Below are positions 21,726-32,344 of a DNA stretch of 64,000 nucleotides, one piece after another. Every line of letters starts with the position of its first letter. Within the stretch, counting starts at the first letter, position 1. Below the pieces are notes generated by a model. The model searched no databases. It saw only the letters and a program-made list of their open reading frames with translations, and was not told the DNA's origin. The stretch comes from Kuschelorhynchus macadamiae (lineage: Eukaryota; Arthropoda; Insecta; Coleoptera; Curculionidae): NCBI GenBank assembly GCA_030620095.1, contig JAUTXW010000356.1:1678501-1742500 (forward strand), written 5' to 3'. The position numbers and the translations under genes were made by a program.

Positions 21726-23972
21726 TTATTTATTAAAACTTTATCGAGTCTTATTAACCCAACTGAGGCACAAGTTCATGCAAGTACACCCCAGCAAAAG
21801 TTAAACTTGGTAATTGACTCGCAGGATTCTGAATTGGAAATTTTACCAGAAAATCCGCAGTGTTTAAATAATAAAACATTAGGAGATAACCATTCATTAT
21901 TAAATCTTTTTGGGGTGGATCCTCAAGAAAAAACCAACAAAAATGGGGTGTTACTGGATGGTATTGCTAATAGATGGACTCATATTATAACAAAGGGTCT
22001 AGATGACGAGGAGAGACAAAGGCTTTTAGATTTGTATCCGCCTGCCAGCAACTGTGAGGTGTTAGTCCCTCCAATTTTAAATGAAGAAATTGCGGTAGCC
22101 TTGAAAAATAATAAAATACGGGAAGACAAATTTTTGCAAAAGCTCCAAACAGAAATTTCTTCCGGACTTATGGCATTATATGCCCCAATTAGTAAGCAGG
22201 TACAAACCCGAAGCCAAGCCGTACAGACAATCATCAGCACCAGCGCCAGCGTCGCAACATCAAAATTGGAGGCAGGACAGGGGAGCGGACACATCTCGGA
22301 GAGTCAGAGGAAAAGAGGGGAACAAGACATTCAAGAGGTCTTATTATCCGAGGAAGAACCAACGTTAGAGGTAAATAAAAAATATGGTGGAAAAATTTTA
22401 TATTTTGTAAATAACTGGAAACACTTAACTACCAACAATGTAATTTTAAGTTGGGTACAAGGTTATGAAATACCCTTTTCAGTTTTTCCAGTTCAAAATA
22501 GAACTCCAAGGGTTTCTATTAATAAGAAAGAGCAAAATTTATATGATACAGCCATTAAGGACCTTTTAGAAAAGGGAGCAATTAGTAGTTGTAGGCACAC
22601 TCAAGGTGAATTTGTATCTTCTTACTTTTTAGTTCCAAAGTCAGAGGGAGGTTTTAGATTTGTTTTAAATTTAAAAAAACTTAATTTGTTTATCAATGCA
22701 CCGCACTTTAAGTTAGAAGATTATAGAACGGTTCTTAAATTAATATCTAAAAATTGCTTTATGGCAAAAATAGACCTGAAGGATGCCTATTTTTCAGTAC
22801 CAATACATGAAGAATACCGAAAATTTTTAAGGTTTAAGTACAATAATACTTTGTACGAATTTAATGTACTTCCTTTCGGTTTAAATATTGCTCCATTTAT
22901 TTTTACGAAATTATTAAAACCAATTTTTCACCATTTAAGGTCACAGGGCTTTGTATCTATATATTATTTAGATGATATTTTACTGATAGGTTTATCATAT
23001 GAATCTTGTATAAAGAATGTAAATTATACATTTTCTTTATTGTCTTCTTTGGGCTTTACAATAAATTTAGAAAAAAGTGTTTTAACACCAACACAAAAGA
23101 TACAGTTTCTTGGTTTTTCGTTTGATTCAACAAATTTGACATTTTCAGTACCCCAAAAGAAAAAAGATAATATTTTAAATAATATAACAAAAATTATGAA
23201 CAAAAAATATTGTAAAATAAAGGAATTTGCTTCTTTAATAGGCCAGTTAGTCGCAATTTGCCCAGCGGTAAAATATAGTTGGTTATATATTAAACATTTC
23301 GAAAAAGAAAAATGGATAGCTTTGTTAAAAGAAAACGATAATTATAATAGAAAGATGATTATTTCTGACTACTTAAAAAGCGATTTTCTTTGGTGGCTTA
23401 ATAATTTGCAATCCAGTCAACAAAATATAAAAGAAAGTGATTATATGTTAGAAATTTTTACGGACGCTTCGCCTACCGGTTGGGGCGCCTATTGTAAAAA
23501 TAAAAGTACTCATGGTTTTTGGAACTCAGACCAACAACTTTGTCATATTAACTATTTGGAATTAATAGCGGCTTACTGTGGGTTAAAATCTTTTTCTAAA
23601 AACTTAAAAAATTGTAAAATTTTACTAAGAATTGACAATGAAACAGCAATTTCTTGTATCAATAAAATGGGGAGTGTGCAATATGAACATTTAAATAATA
23701 TTTGTCGAAATATATGGCAATGGTGCGAAATTAGAAACATCTTTATATTTGCGTCATACATAAAATCCACAGATAATGTTATTGCTGATCAAGAATCTCG
23801 ATGTTTGAAAACTGATACAGAATATTCCTTAAGTGAGCAATATCTAAATATTATATTTCAAAAATTTGGACAACCAGACCTTTTTGCTTCAGAACAAAAT
23901 ACTAAATGTCAAAGATATATATCATGGAAGCCGGATCCTGGATCTGAGGCTGTTGATGCTCACTCATGTTAA
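21726..23972 (+). CDS. DIRS reverse transcriptase-RNase H (large ORF, C-terminus frameshifted)
   Basis: The frame is open from just after a TGA at 21723, with no ATG near its start; a TTG at 21807 gives 721 codons. The first ~200 residues are GAG-like and unrecognised. RT motifs follow (numbered from 21807): FRFVLNLKKLN (~285), AKIDLKDAYFSVPI (motif A, ~318), LPFGLNIAPFIFTK (motif B), and IYYLDDILLIG (motif C with the DIRS-type YLDD, ~387). RNase H follows: LEIFTDASPTGWGAY (~547), INYLELIAAY (~580), RIDNETAISCIN (~610) and DNVIADQESR (~656). It ends DLFASEQNTKCQRYISWKPD then VDAHSC-stop. Conserved sequence continues in another frame, so a single-base frameshift near 23960 is likely. Confidence 0.9.
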   Translation, partial: LFIKTLSSLINPTEAQVHASTPQQKLNLVIDSQDSELEILPENPQCLNNKTLGDNHSLLNLFGVDPQEKTNKNGVLLDGIANRWTHIITKGLDDEERQRLLDLYPPASNCEVLVPPILNEEIAVALKNNKIREDKFLQKLQTEISSGLMALYAPISKQVQTRSQAVQTIISTSASVATSKLEAGQGSGHISESQRKRGEQDIQEVLLSEEEPTLEVNKKYGGKILYFVNNWKHLTTNNVILSWVQGYEIPFSVFPVQNRTPRVSINKKEQNLYDTAIKDLLEKGAISSCRHTQGEFVSSYFLVPKSEGGFRFVLNLKKLNLFINAPHFKLEDYRTVLKLISKNCFMAKIDLKDAYFSVPIHEEYRKFLRFKYNNTLYEFNVLPFGLNIAPFIFTKLLKPIFHHLRSQGFVSIYYLDDILLIGLSYESCIKNVNYTFSLLSSLGFTINLEKSVLTPTQKIQFLGFSFDSTNLTFSVPQKKKDNILNNITKIMNKKYCKIKEFASLIGQLVAICPAVKYSWLYIKHFEKEKWIALLKENDNYNRKMIISDYLKSDFLWWLNNLQSSQQNIKESDYMLEIFTDASPTGWGAYCKNKSTHGFWNSDQQLCHINYLELIAAYCGLKSFSKNLKNCKILLRIDNETAISCINKMGSVQYEHLNNICRNIWQWCEIRNIFIFASYIKSTDNVIADQESRCLKTDTEYSLSEQYLNIIFQKFGQPDLFASEQNTKCQRYISWKPDPGSEAVDAHSC

Positions 23973-24240
23973 ATGGAATATGTTTTTTTATGCATTCCCA
24001 CCATTTGCCATTATTTCCAGGGTTTTGAATAAAATAATTAATGATAAAGCTGAAGGCATCGTCGTGGTACCTGAATGGCCAAATCAACCATGGTACCCCA
24101 TATTTAATAAACTTTTATCTCAGACCAAAATAATTTTTGGCCCGGAAAAGAATTTAATTTTATCTCCTTTTAGGTTACCACATCCCAACTACAAACACCT
24201 TACCTTGGCAGTCGGGAGGCTATCAGGCAAGCTTTTTTGA
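23964..24240 (+). pseudogene. DIRS C-terminal RT-ORF extension (after frameshift)
   Basis: The frame continues as THVKWNMFFYAFPPFAIISR, then EGIVVVPEWPNQPWYPIF and FRLPHPNYKHLTLAVG. These phrases are the conserved extension that follows RNase H in DIRS-type polyproteins, sometimes described as the Dam-methyltransferase-like region. It belongs to the ORF ending at 23972 but is out of frame by one base. Its end overlaps the recombinase frame, in which GSREAIRQAFLRKG is also conserved, so the overlap of the two ORFs looks ancestral. Confidence 0.75.
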
Positions 24241-25181
24241 GAAAGGGAATTCCAGGGGATGGACTTCCCATGTTTCTAGCTTCAATTTCCACTAAAACCT
24301 TAAAGCAATATGACTCAGTTTTTAGTAAATGGTGGAAATATTGTAAGGAGCATAGACAAGATCCCTTAAGTTTCCATTTACAAAATATTATTAACTTTTT
24401 AACAACCTTATCAAAAAAAGGACTTTCATATAGTTCACTTAATACCCATAAATCAGCACTGAGCTTAATATTACATATTCCTGATAACCAACAATATATT
24501 TTTAAACGGTTTTTAAAAGGAGTTTACAATTTAAATCCTCCTAAACCCAAATACTCTTTTACATGGGATACTTCTGTGATTATTAACTATCTTGAAAAAT
24601 TACATCCACTAGAAGCCCTCTCCTTAGAAAAGCTTTCCCATAAATTAGTAATGTTACTGGCTCTAACTTCCGCCCATAGATTGCAGACCCTTTCTTTAAT
24701 AAAAATAGACAATATTTATATAAAATCGTCATCAATAGAAATTACAGTACCAGACAATATTAAAACTTCAGGGAAAAATAAATACCAGCCAATTCTTTCT
24801 TTTCCTTTTTTTAAAGAAAAACCTCAGCTTTGTGTAGGTTCTATAATATGTCATTATTTAAACATAACAAAATCTTTAAGACCAGAATCTGAGAAAAGAC
24901 CTATTTTAACAACAAGAAAACCTTTTAAAGCGGCATCTACACAGACTTTAAGTAAATGGTTGAAAAAAACATTAGAATTAAGCGGCGTAGATATTAATAT
25001 GTTTAAAGGGTACAGTACGCGCCATGCAACAACATCAGCAGCGGCTCGTGCGGGTCTTAATATAGAAATTATTCGCAAGACCGCTGGTTGGTCAGAAAAA
25101 TCCTTAGTATTTAATAAGTTCTATAACAAACCTTTGCAAAATGATACAACAGACTTTGCAAAAACAATTCTAACTAGTTAG
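24174..25181 (+). CDS. DIRS tyrosine recombinase
   Basis: The frame is open from 24174 (after TAG at 24171). The first ATG is at 24270, but conserved-looking residues GSREAIRQAFLRKGIPGDG precede it, so the true start may be non-ATG or supplied by translational coupling. The SAM-like core-binding domain includes STKTLKQYDSVFSKWWKYC. The catalytic domain has LTSAHRLQTLSLIK (first Arg), YSTRHATTSAAARAG, and IRKTAGWSEKSLVFNKFYNK with the nucleophile Tyr. About 314 residues from the TTG at 24237 is normal for the family. The position usually filled by His in the H-S-T-R box reads Tyr (TAC, one change from CAC). The reading frame is otherwise unbroken. Confidence 0.9.
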   Translation, partial: VTTSQLQTPYLGSREAIRQAFLRKGIPGDGLPMFLASISTKTLKQYDSVFSKWWKYCKEHRQDPLSFHLQNIINFLTTLSKKGLSYSSLNTHKSALSLILHIPDNQQYIFKRFLKGVYNLNPPKPKYSFTWDTSVIINYLEKLHPLEALSLEKLSHKLVMLLALTSAHRLQTLSLIKIDNIYIKSSSIEITVPDNIKTSGKNKYQPILSFPFFKEKPQLCVGSIICHYLNITKSLRPESEKRPILTTRKPFKAASTQTLSKWLKKTLELSGVDINMFKGYSTRHATTSAAARAGLNIEIIRKTAGWSEKSLVFNKFYNKPLQNDTTDFAKTILTS

Positions 25182-25482
25182 GATTTTAAGTTATATCATG
25201 CATAGTTTTTGCTTATAGTTATATAGACATTTATTTTTTTTTTATATAGTTATTTTGTTATTGTCAAACGTATATTATTACTTATACACTTTTTATATGT
25301 TTAGTATTAATCTATAGTTCACTTTATAATATACCTAGTTAATGCATACATGATAATGATTGTGTCATTTAGTTGTAGTCCAGTTTTATTTTACCTTAAG
25401 GTACAATTTTGTTTCAAAGTTTTTGGTTTGTAACATGGCTTGTTTAATAGATCGTCAGTTATGTTATTTGTTCTCTAAACAT

Positions 25483-25600
25483 CTACAATGTAAGCAAAAA
25501 TGTTCGGAATATGAGCGAAGGATAATTAAAAGATTGATCGACTTACCTGTAAGGAAGAGCAATCGTAATTATCCGAGCTCATATTCCGAACATTTTTGCT
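25483..25600. repeat. DIRS internal complementary region
   Basis: 25483-25527 is the exact reverse complement of 21174-21218 and 25524-25600 is the exact reverse complement of 25785-25861. The two overlap at AATT. It therefore encodes the junction of the element's two outer ends, as the circular-junction model for DIRS requires. Both matches are perfect by eye, so the copy is young or recently re-templated. Confidence 0.95.
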
Positions 25601-25648
25601 CCCTCCCGGTTCCCATCCCTGGACGATCTATTATCTCTTATATCACCC

Positions 25649-25808
25649 GACAATATAATGAATCATGTAAACAAAATATACCTGAATTCGGGCAAGGGTG
25701 ACACATATTAGGTGATAAGAAAGAAATAATTTTCTTTCTTTAAACTTGTGAGTCATTGCACAGGGGCAATATAACTACAATGTAAGCAAAAATGTTCGGA
25801 ATATGAGC
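25649..25808. repeat. DIRS right inverted terminal repeat
   Basis: Reverse complement of 21185-21366, with a ~22-nt deletion after TTTTCTTTCTT. Outside it, 25809-25861 is the right-specific terminal tail. Confidence 0.9.
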
Positions 25809-26004
25809 TCGGATAATTACGATTGCTCTTCCTTACAGGTAAGTCGATCAATCTTTTAATTTGTAGGCTTTATTACGTAGTTGATAAAAAAATAGTATTT
25901 AAGTTTTCAGGTCTCAAAAAGCAACATATATTTTTAAAAACGAACACCATGTATATTTTATGTACGTCACATGGGGTTTTTCTTCCTCATTTTAAATATA
26001 CTAG

Positions 26005-26185
26005 GTTTGATATTTGTATCTTTATAGGCACCCGAGAAATTTGAGAAAAACTACAACAGGCAATGCGTTAGGGAGAGACGGAGAACGTTTTATTACATAG
26101 TGGACTCGATAGGAATACATTGCTTCTTACGGCAGAATTTTTCTCAATTTTTTTTTAGGTCTTTAAATATATAGGTAACAAACCA
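26005..26185. repeat. Palindromic MITE (family B), copy 1
   Basis: A near-palindrome: GTTTGATATTTGTATCTTTA... CACCCGAGAAATTTGAGAAA on the left is mirrored by GAATTTTTCTCAATTTTTT... AAGTCTTTAAATATATAGG-type sequence on the right, around a centre reading TTTTATTACATAGTGGACTC. Related copies lie at 26395-26580, 33180-33410 and 34445-34600. Confidence 0.65.
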
Positions 26186-26394
26186 AGTATATTTATAATC
26201 AGCAAGTAGAGATACATTTGATAGCTGTATAATATATAGGCTGTTCTATTTATATAAATATATTTATTATCATATTTGGTTTGCTAAATATTTTTAGACA
26301 TCATGTATACACAAATACAATTGGTAATTAAAATAATTAACATTGACTTTGTTATTTCAAATGAAATATCCTGTATGATATAATCTCAATAAAT

Positions 26395-26580
26395 GGGCAT
26401 CTTGTTGATTATAAAACTATTAGATTTGATATCTTTATCTTTAAAAACAACCAAGAGAACTGGCAAGGCAGGGTATTCCTTCTGTGTTCTCTCTCTTTCT
26501 ATTACATTGCCTCTTATGGCATGCAGCAGGTATCCCACATGGTATTTTTATAATCAGAAGAAGATACCCATTTATTGAAA
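26395..26580. repeat. Family B palindromic MITE, diverged copy
   Basis: Contains GATTTGATATCTTTATCTTT, a degraded AACCAAGAGAACTGGCAAGG and CATTGCCTCTTATGGCATGC, in the same order as the other copies. Flanked by AGAAGATACCCATTTATTGA, like copy 4. Confidence 0.5.
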
Positions 26581-26599
26581 TAATATTATAAGACTGTTC

Positions 26600-28135
26600 C
26601 ATTAAAAATAGCAAAGTCGATGCTCATTTTGTTACATTCCAACTGTTATTTGTTTATTTTTTTTAGAAAATCCTGACGGTTCAGAGAAAACCATAAAACT
26701 TTCGTATTAAATACTTTTTAATATATCTTAAAGTTAAGCTTGAAGACCTCGTTTAAAACATAACCAGACACCCCATACATTAGTCATGTTAAAACATTTA
26801 GAGATATTATTTTGATCAAACTTGAGAAAAATAAACAATTGTTTAATGAGAAACAATGTTCAGAAAATGTACAGTTTGTTGAAAACACCCTGTATATCAT
26901 AAGAAATTAAAAAAATCGCAGAAAACTATTTTTTGTTATTTGTATGTAGATTATCTGGACTAGAACAAAATATTTTGTAAGAACATTTTGTAAAAATGAC
27001 TTACGTAATACTTTGTGTTAACAAACTTGTTGAACAATACGTTTATGAGTTGTATGCCATGAACCCTATGCCCAGTGCTAGATAATGCTGAAAACCGCAA
27101 TTCATTAATCTTTTTTTTTGAAAATATCGAAACCTGAATTGTGTCCAAAGATTAGCATCTATAAGTTTTTCTGTCCAGCAATTATGAACCTAGCCTTACG
27201 CTAAAAAGCCGACCGTAACACTCTAAGTAAACAAGATTTTTACATTTTTATTAAAAATCTTGATATAAATAGCACTTAAAAAACTAATTCTAAACACGTA
27301 AATACCAATGTACATATAATTTATTTTATGACTGTGTAAAATATCTAATTAGTAACCAACGTCCAACATAACGGGAAAGGAAAACATCTTAAGACAGCTT
27401 TAGTCTTTTACAGTAACATTTTAAACATTGTATACTTATGTATTAATACAAAACAAATCTCATGTGTTCTGCTACTTTTATCTAGTATTTGTATCTTAAA
27501 AACTTTTTAGTTAATTTATTTTATGTAAATCTATACGCTGTTTATTTTAACTGACAAAGTGATCTAAAGTATAAAGTATTTACTTAAATTGAAATAGATC
27601 TATTACAATTGTACTAGACTGGCGACATTGGAAAGCACTGTTGATAGAATTCTTAAAATTAAGAGTGAATATTAGGTAAGTTTTAATTGAACGAGTTGAA
27701 TTTTAATTATAGGCAGTGTTTTAAACATTTGACGTGTTGTGATAAAGGAACTAGTAATTTATAATTATGGAAGTAAATAATTTCAATGAAATTTACAGTA
27801 TAACCGCAAAAACTTAATTGGCTATTTGCAAATAGTAAACTTAATAAACTGTAGTTTTATTTGAAATCGACTGCGTTTCTGATTAGCTCACGTTAGACTG
27901 TTTTTTATAAAACTATATAATAAAACAATAAAGATAAATGCAGGAGCTTGGTAATAGTGTACGTCGTAACGTAATAAAAATATGTTTCCGCAGTGTAATA
28001 ATTTTTATACAGAGTTGTTTAAAAGAAACGCATAGAATTAATATCTTCTGTATGAGTAATTTTTCACAAAATCGCTGGAACACATTGAAGTGGTTTAAAT
28101 GTTTGTTCGTTTTTTTGTAATATTTTCAACTACCT
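26600..28135. other. No gene seen
   Basis: A+T-rich DNA. An AACACCCTGTATAT phrase at about 26886 recurs at about 34691 (and as AACACCCTGTATTT at 10682) and looks like a terminal tag of small transposons. Confidence 0.45.
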
Positions 28136-28141
28136 CGCTGC

Positions 28142-29344
28142 AACCCCTTAATTTTTAGGCATCCAACTTTTTTTTCAAATACTTTCGGCCGGTAAATTAG
28201 TAACCTCTGTCATATATACCTATATTATCTTGTTGGTCGTCAATGCTGTATAGTCTATTTTTAAACACTTTCTCCTTCAAATACCTCCATAGAAAGAAAT
28301 CCAATGGTGTAAGGTCCGGACACCTTGGTGGCCATTCAATGGGACCCCGTCGACCTATTCACCGATTTGGAAAGATTTCTTCCAAGTATCTTCAAACATT
28401 TATACATTACTGCTAATGCGGGTATAAATTCGAATGAGAGGAAATCTAAGCAACTTTCAGCAGTAAGATTTTCTTCAAAGAAAAATGGTCTTAAAATTCG
28501 GTTATTTATTATGTTATGTCCCTTACGCATCACTGTGGATTTTGATCAGACCAGAACCATCGGAGAAGGTATTCAAAATATTTTTTAAAAAATATGTTAT
28601 TTTCATCAAATCTTCCCATCATTTCTTCACAGAATTGCAATCTCCTATCGTAGTCATCTTTAAGAAGCCCCTGTACAATATACACTTAATAATTGCTGTG
28701 GTCGGCCCGTTTCAGGTAAATCTCTAACTGTCCCATGCTCTTTAAATTTATGAAATATCCTACTCACACTTGACCGCGTAATTGTATTCTCGGGATACTT
28801 TTCATTAAACTGCACACAAACTTCATCTTGGCTCCATAATTCAAAAATGTCGTTTTTCCAAAATACTAATACTGGTTTACAATTCAATGATCAAACTGAA
28901 AGATAACCTGAATTTATTATTTTGTGTGTGTAGGGATTTGCCAAATAAACAACCGGAAAATGTGGGAAAAAAACTGTCCTAGAATTTCAAGAATTTGGGT
29001 ACCTTTTCCCCTGCATTTTTCAATAAAGGAAGTTACTTCTTAACGTTTGGCGCATTAATAAATACCACTATCGTTTAATCAATCCTCTCAAGATAATCCA
29101 ATAAAATTTTCCCAAGTTACTGAACAGGTGGTCTAATATAATTAATGGTAACCAAGGTCGTTCCTCATTACACCATAAGGATCTACTTTGATAGCTAATT
29201 TTAATTAAAAACTTATGTGGACTCATTTTATTGTAACGAAATAAGCAGACCCCTAATTTTTGTTAGTATCGGCTTTAGGTTTAGAAGATCTTCTCATAGA
29301 TCCCCACACGACCAAATGTTGAGGTGCCAACAAATTAAGGGGTT
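28142..29344 (-). mobile_element. mariner-like transposon with terminal inverted repeats
   Basis: The left end AACCCCTTAATTTTTAGGCA (28142) matches the reverse complement of the right end at 29323-29344, AACCCCTTAATTTGTTGGCA. The unit is about 1.2 kb and contains a broken transposase on the minus strand. TA target duplications are not clean at the edges. Confidence 0.7.
28190..28887 (-). pseudogene. IS630-Tc1-mariner superfamily transposase, broken
   Basis: Read on the minus strand, the helix-turn-helix domain is SQDEVCVQFNEKYPENTITR then SSVSRIFHKFKEHGTVRDLP and GRP (28887-28700). Next come QRGLLKDDYDRRLQFCEEMM, then NRILRPFFFEENLTAESCLD and FLSFEFIPALAVMY. A frameshift leads to RRGPIEWPPRCPDLTPLDFF, the region of the last catalytic Asp ('PDLTPLDFFLW'). 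Parts of the middle catalytic region are missing or shifted. The gene is shorter than a full ~340-residue transposase and cannot be active. Confidence 0.8.
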
Positions 29345-30510
29345 ACATTATAAATAAGACGAACAATCATTTTAACTGTTTGCTTCAAATTATTTAAATA
29401 TTTTGGAATTGACACTTTTTAACGGTTTTTGAAATTTTTCAAAATTCATGGTTACATATACAGAGATTATTTTTACATCATTATGCTTGTGAAGCAACGC
29501 TGAAGGTAAAAATGGCGTCCGGGATGGATATGTATAAACGATTTCATTTAAATTATAGGCATCGATATTTTTTTTCACTGACACTAATATATCATTATGG
29601 AACTGAAATGCGGGCAAGTAACCCATTTGTATCAATAGACTCTAAGTAGTCCGAGTAAATGGTTAATATATTGCATAAAATATAAGTTGCATAACATTTA
29701 TTAAACTCCCTACATAGACATTTTATTTTAGTACATACTTTAAGAACCGCTAGAGAGTTGAATATATGCAAATAGTATAAAACACTGCCCAAATATTGTT
29801 TGACCCATTTAATTTAATTAAGTAGTCAACGAAAACTTTCGCACTGATTGGATAAAGAAGATAAAGGTGTACAAAAAATTTTAATAAAATCGGGGACAAA
29901 AGTGGAACGGCAAGGTCATCATCTTGCAAAAAACTGTAAGGCAAACAATGTGAGCTACTTACACTTAGGTCATGAAAGAATAGGCATTTGAGCGTCAAGT
30001 AACTGTTACCGAATTCCAGCTGAATAATGATAAAAAAACAGCTGCTTAAGTATTCTCGAAGTGTACATATGTAGTGTTGTTACTTTGGTGCTGTATAGAT
30101 GATGTATTTGCCATTTTAATAATAGTCTGGGAGCTTATTATTACGAATGCTTCATACTGCTTTTTCACATTTTTTTATTTTTATGTTGTTTAATTACCAT
30201 TAATGTAAATATATTACTTGCGAAGTGATTCGCGGAAATTTTTCCCAGATTTCTCTATTTTGGTTTTTTAGGTCACCGTGCAAGTCGCGATTTGTTACTT
30301 ATAATTTTTATAATGTCCGTCTATCGATTTAATCGCCTGACTCTGGATCAGAGTTTCCTTCCACTACTGATTCTTAAAGTTAATGATTCTATTTTTTCTG
30401 TAACAAAACAAAACGTACTGGTTAAAAAACATAGTAAATAGTATACCAGGATATTGGGTTAAAAAAAAAACGCAACACATACTGTAATTAAATGCAAATA
30501 TCCACCATAA
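29345..30510. other. No gene seen
   Basis: A+T-rich DNA; antisense open frames at 29390-29998 have no recognised domain. Confidence 0.5.
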
Positions 30511-30515
30511 CTCAA

Positions 30516-31300
30516 GCAAAAAAAAATTGGTAAATTTCCTTTACCCAGAGCTGCCCTAAAATGTTACTAGGTCATCACCATAGAACCTTTAATTTTTTAC
30601 CAAAATTTGAAGTCAATCTGGTAAGTAGTTTTTAGCTATGCCGCAATTTGACAGACCGACAAACTTGAAGCTATATAAAACCTTGAAGGAGATTATTTTC
30701 TCGATAAGAAATATTTTATTTGGCCGTCATTTTGTTCCGCCATTTTGAATTCGTGCCACAATTTTACCAGTACATCTCTATATTACGCTTAATTCTCGCA
30801 CAAAATTTGAAATTAATCTAACAAGTAAAATTTTTATGTTAATTTTTTCAATATTCTCTAACGCCGTCATTTTGGATTTTGCCATTCGATTTCTACGTAA
30901 TACTTGAATTTTTTTTGCAAAATTTCAGATAAAATTAGGTAAGTAGTTTTTTAGTATTAATTTTTTAACAATTTCCCAGGTCGCCTTCTTGGATTCGTAC
31001 CAAAATTTTACCAGAAGATTTCTACGTAATACATGATTGATGTGCAAAATTTCAGATAAATTGGATAAGTAGTTTTTTAGTAATAATTTTTTTAACATTT
31101 CACCAGGTTGCCATTTTGTTCCGCCCTATTGGATTTTTACCATCTCGTTATAACCCTTGATTTTTTACCTAGAATTGAAGTCAATCGGATAGATAGTTTT
31201 TGAGCTATGCCGCGTACGAACAGGCCAACGGAAATGAGAAAATAGGTTTTTTGGTATCTAGGGACTTTAAAACGTGAAGACCTGTAAAGACCCTTTTATG
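30516..31300 (-). repeat. Family A repeat, both ends present but internally deleted
   Basis: It begins with the terminal phrase TTGGTAAATTTCCTTTACCC, continues with reverse modules (GGCCGTCATTTTGTTCCGCC, GCCATTTTGTTCCGCCCTAT) and ends with the CGGAAATGAGAAAATAGGTTT... GGGACTTTAAAACGTGAAG 5' section. Confidence 0.75.
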
Positions 31301-31304
31301 AGTG

Positions 31305-31985
31305 AAGGAACAAGAATTGGTTAATGACTCATTGGTGTCTACAGCCGTTTTGAATTTTAATCAAGATTCTTAATCACGAAAAACGGAGAAACTGACTAAA
31401 GGTTAAAGAGGGAAGAGAACCTTAATTTTCGAGATCTATAAATTAAAATAATTATTCCTTGCGTTTTGATTAACTTGTGAGAACTAAAACTGTAGTTGAT
31501 TTATTCTGTAGCAGAGAAGCCCTTGTATACCTAGCCTACGCTTAAAAATAAATGTAACGAAACAGTCAATATGAAACTCATCCTTTGCAAAGAGGTCTCA
31601 GTTAGATTTACGTTACGAAGATGTAGGTTAAATAATCACTTACATCTGAAGAATCTCTTAGATGCAGAATGTAACGGCCAGCTTTGTTGGTTCACTACTG
31701 CTACACTGGGTAGCAGTAAACATTAAACACTTCGCCGCTAAGTATATGGCATTGTCATTAACAATAGCAGATGTTTTTGTTGATCTACCACTGCCCGAGA
31801 TAGATTTTAAAATGTGGTACATTTCTAAATGCTAAATCACTTCCAACACTCAGGTCTGCAGCCCAGTTGCATCTAAACACTCGCCATCAATAATCTGATC
31901 GATCTTTTTTATACGTGTTGTCCTTCAACAGTTCTTCTAATTTTTCGTCAATTTTCAAATATCTGTGACTTTCCTATTTCTTTAC
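31305..31985. other. No gene seen
   Basis: No motif-bearing frame; slightly higher G+C than neighbours. Confidence 0.45.
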
Positions 31986-31988
31986 CAC

Positions 31989-32220
31989 ATGCGTTCGCCT
32001 AGTGTGAACGTGGATCACGAACGTATGCGTTTGCTTGCGGATAGGCTCGTTCGTTTACTGGTTCTTCAGATGCGTAGTCACTTAGTGAACGCGTATAGTG
32101 AGGAACCTATGCGTTCGCTTAGTGTAGACTTAAAAGTATATGAACGACGAACGTATGCGTTTGCTTGCGGACAGGTTCGCTCGTCTGTCGGTACTTCAGA
32201 ATGAAAAATTGTTGCACGTT
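31989..32220. repeat. 120-bp tandem duplication, GC-richer than surroundings
   Basis: The segment starting ATGCGTTCGCCTAGTGTGAA at 31989 recurs as ATGCGTTCGCTTAGTGTAGA at 32109. Both include GAACGTATGCGTTTGCTTGC and a TACTTCAG or TTCTTCAG end. The base composition is unlike its neighbours. Open frames through it are repeat-derived. A related block lies at 35090-35222. Confidence 0.65.
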
Positions 32221-32344
32221 GTCAATTGTGTACGTACTTTCACACATTCGGCCGGACGCCCAAGGATGCAGCGTGGTTTAATATCCCATTTATTACTTAA
32301 ATGCATAGCTCATAGTCATTACAAGAGAGTTTATAACTAAATTG

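Larger units (their letters stand above)
21174..25861 (+). mobile_element. DIRS-like tyrosine-recombinase retrotransposon, nearly complete
   Basis: A ~4.69 kb unit bounded by inverted terminal repeats (21185-21366 and 25649-25808). It holds a short basic ORF1 exon, an RT-RNase H ORF, an overlapping downstream segment, a tyrosine recombinase ORF and an internal complementary region (25483-25600). That region joins the complements of the outermost 45 bp of the left end and the outermost 77 bp of the right end through a shared AATT. This architecture defines DIRS-type elements, which replicate via a circular intermediate and integrate by recombinase instead of an integrase. I read the ends as AATTATCC... 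on the left and ...CTTTTAATT on the right. No target duplication is expected or seen. Confidence 0.9.

Noticed and set aside
25360..25701. 113-codon frame after the DIRS recombinase
   Set aside because: It runs through the internal complementary region and the right ITR; it is structural DNA with no protein motif.
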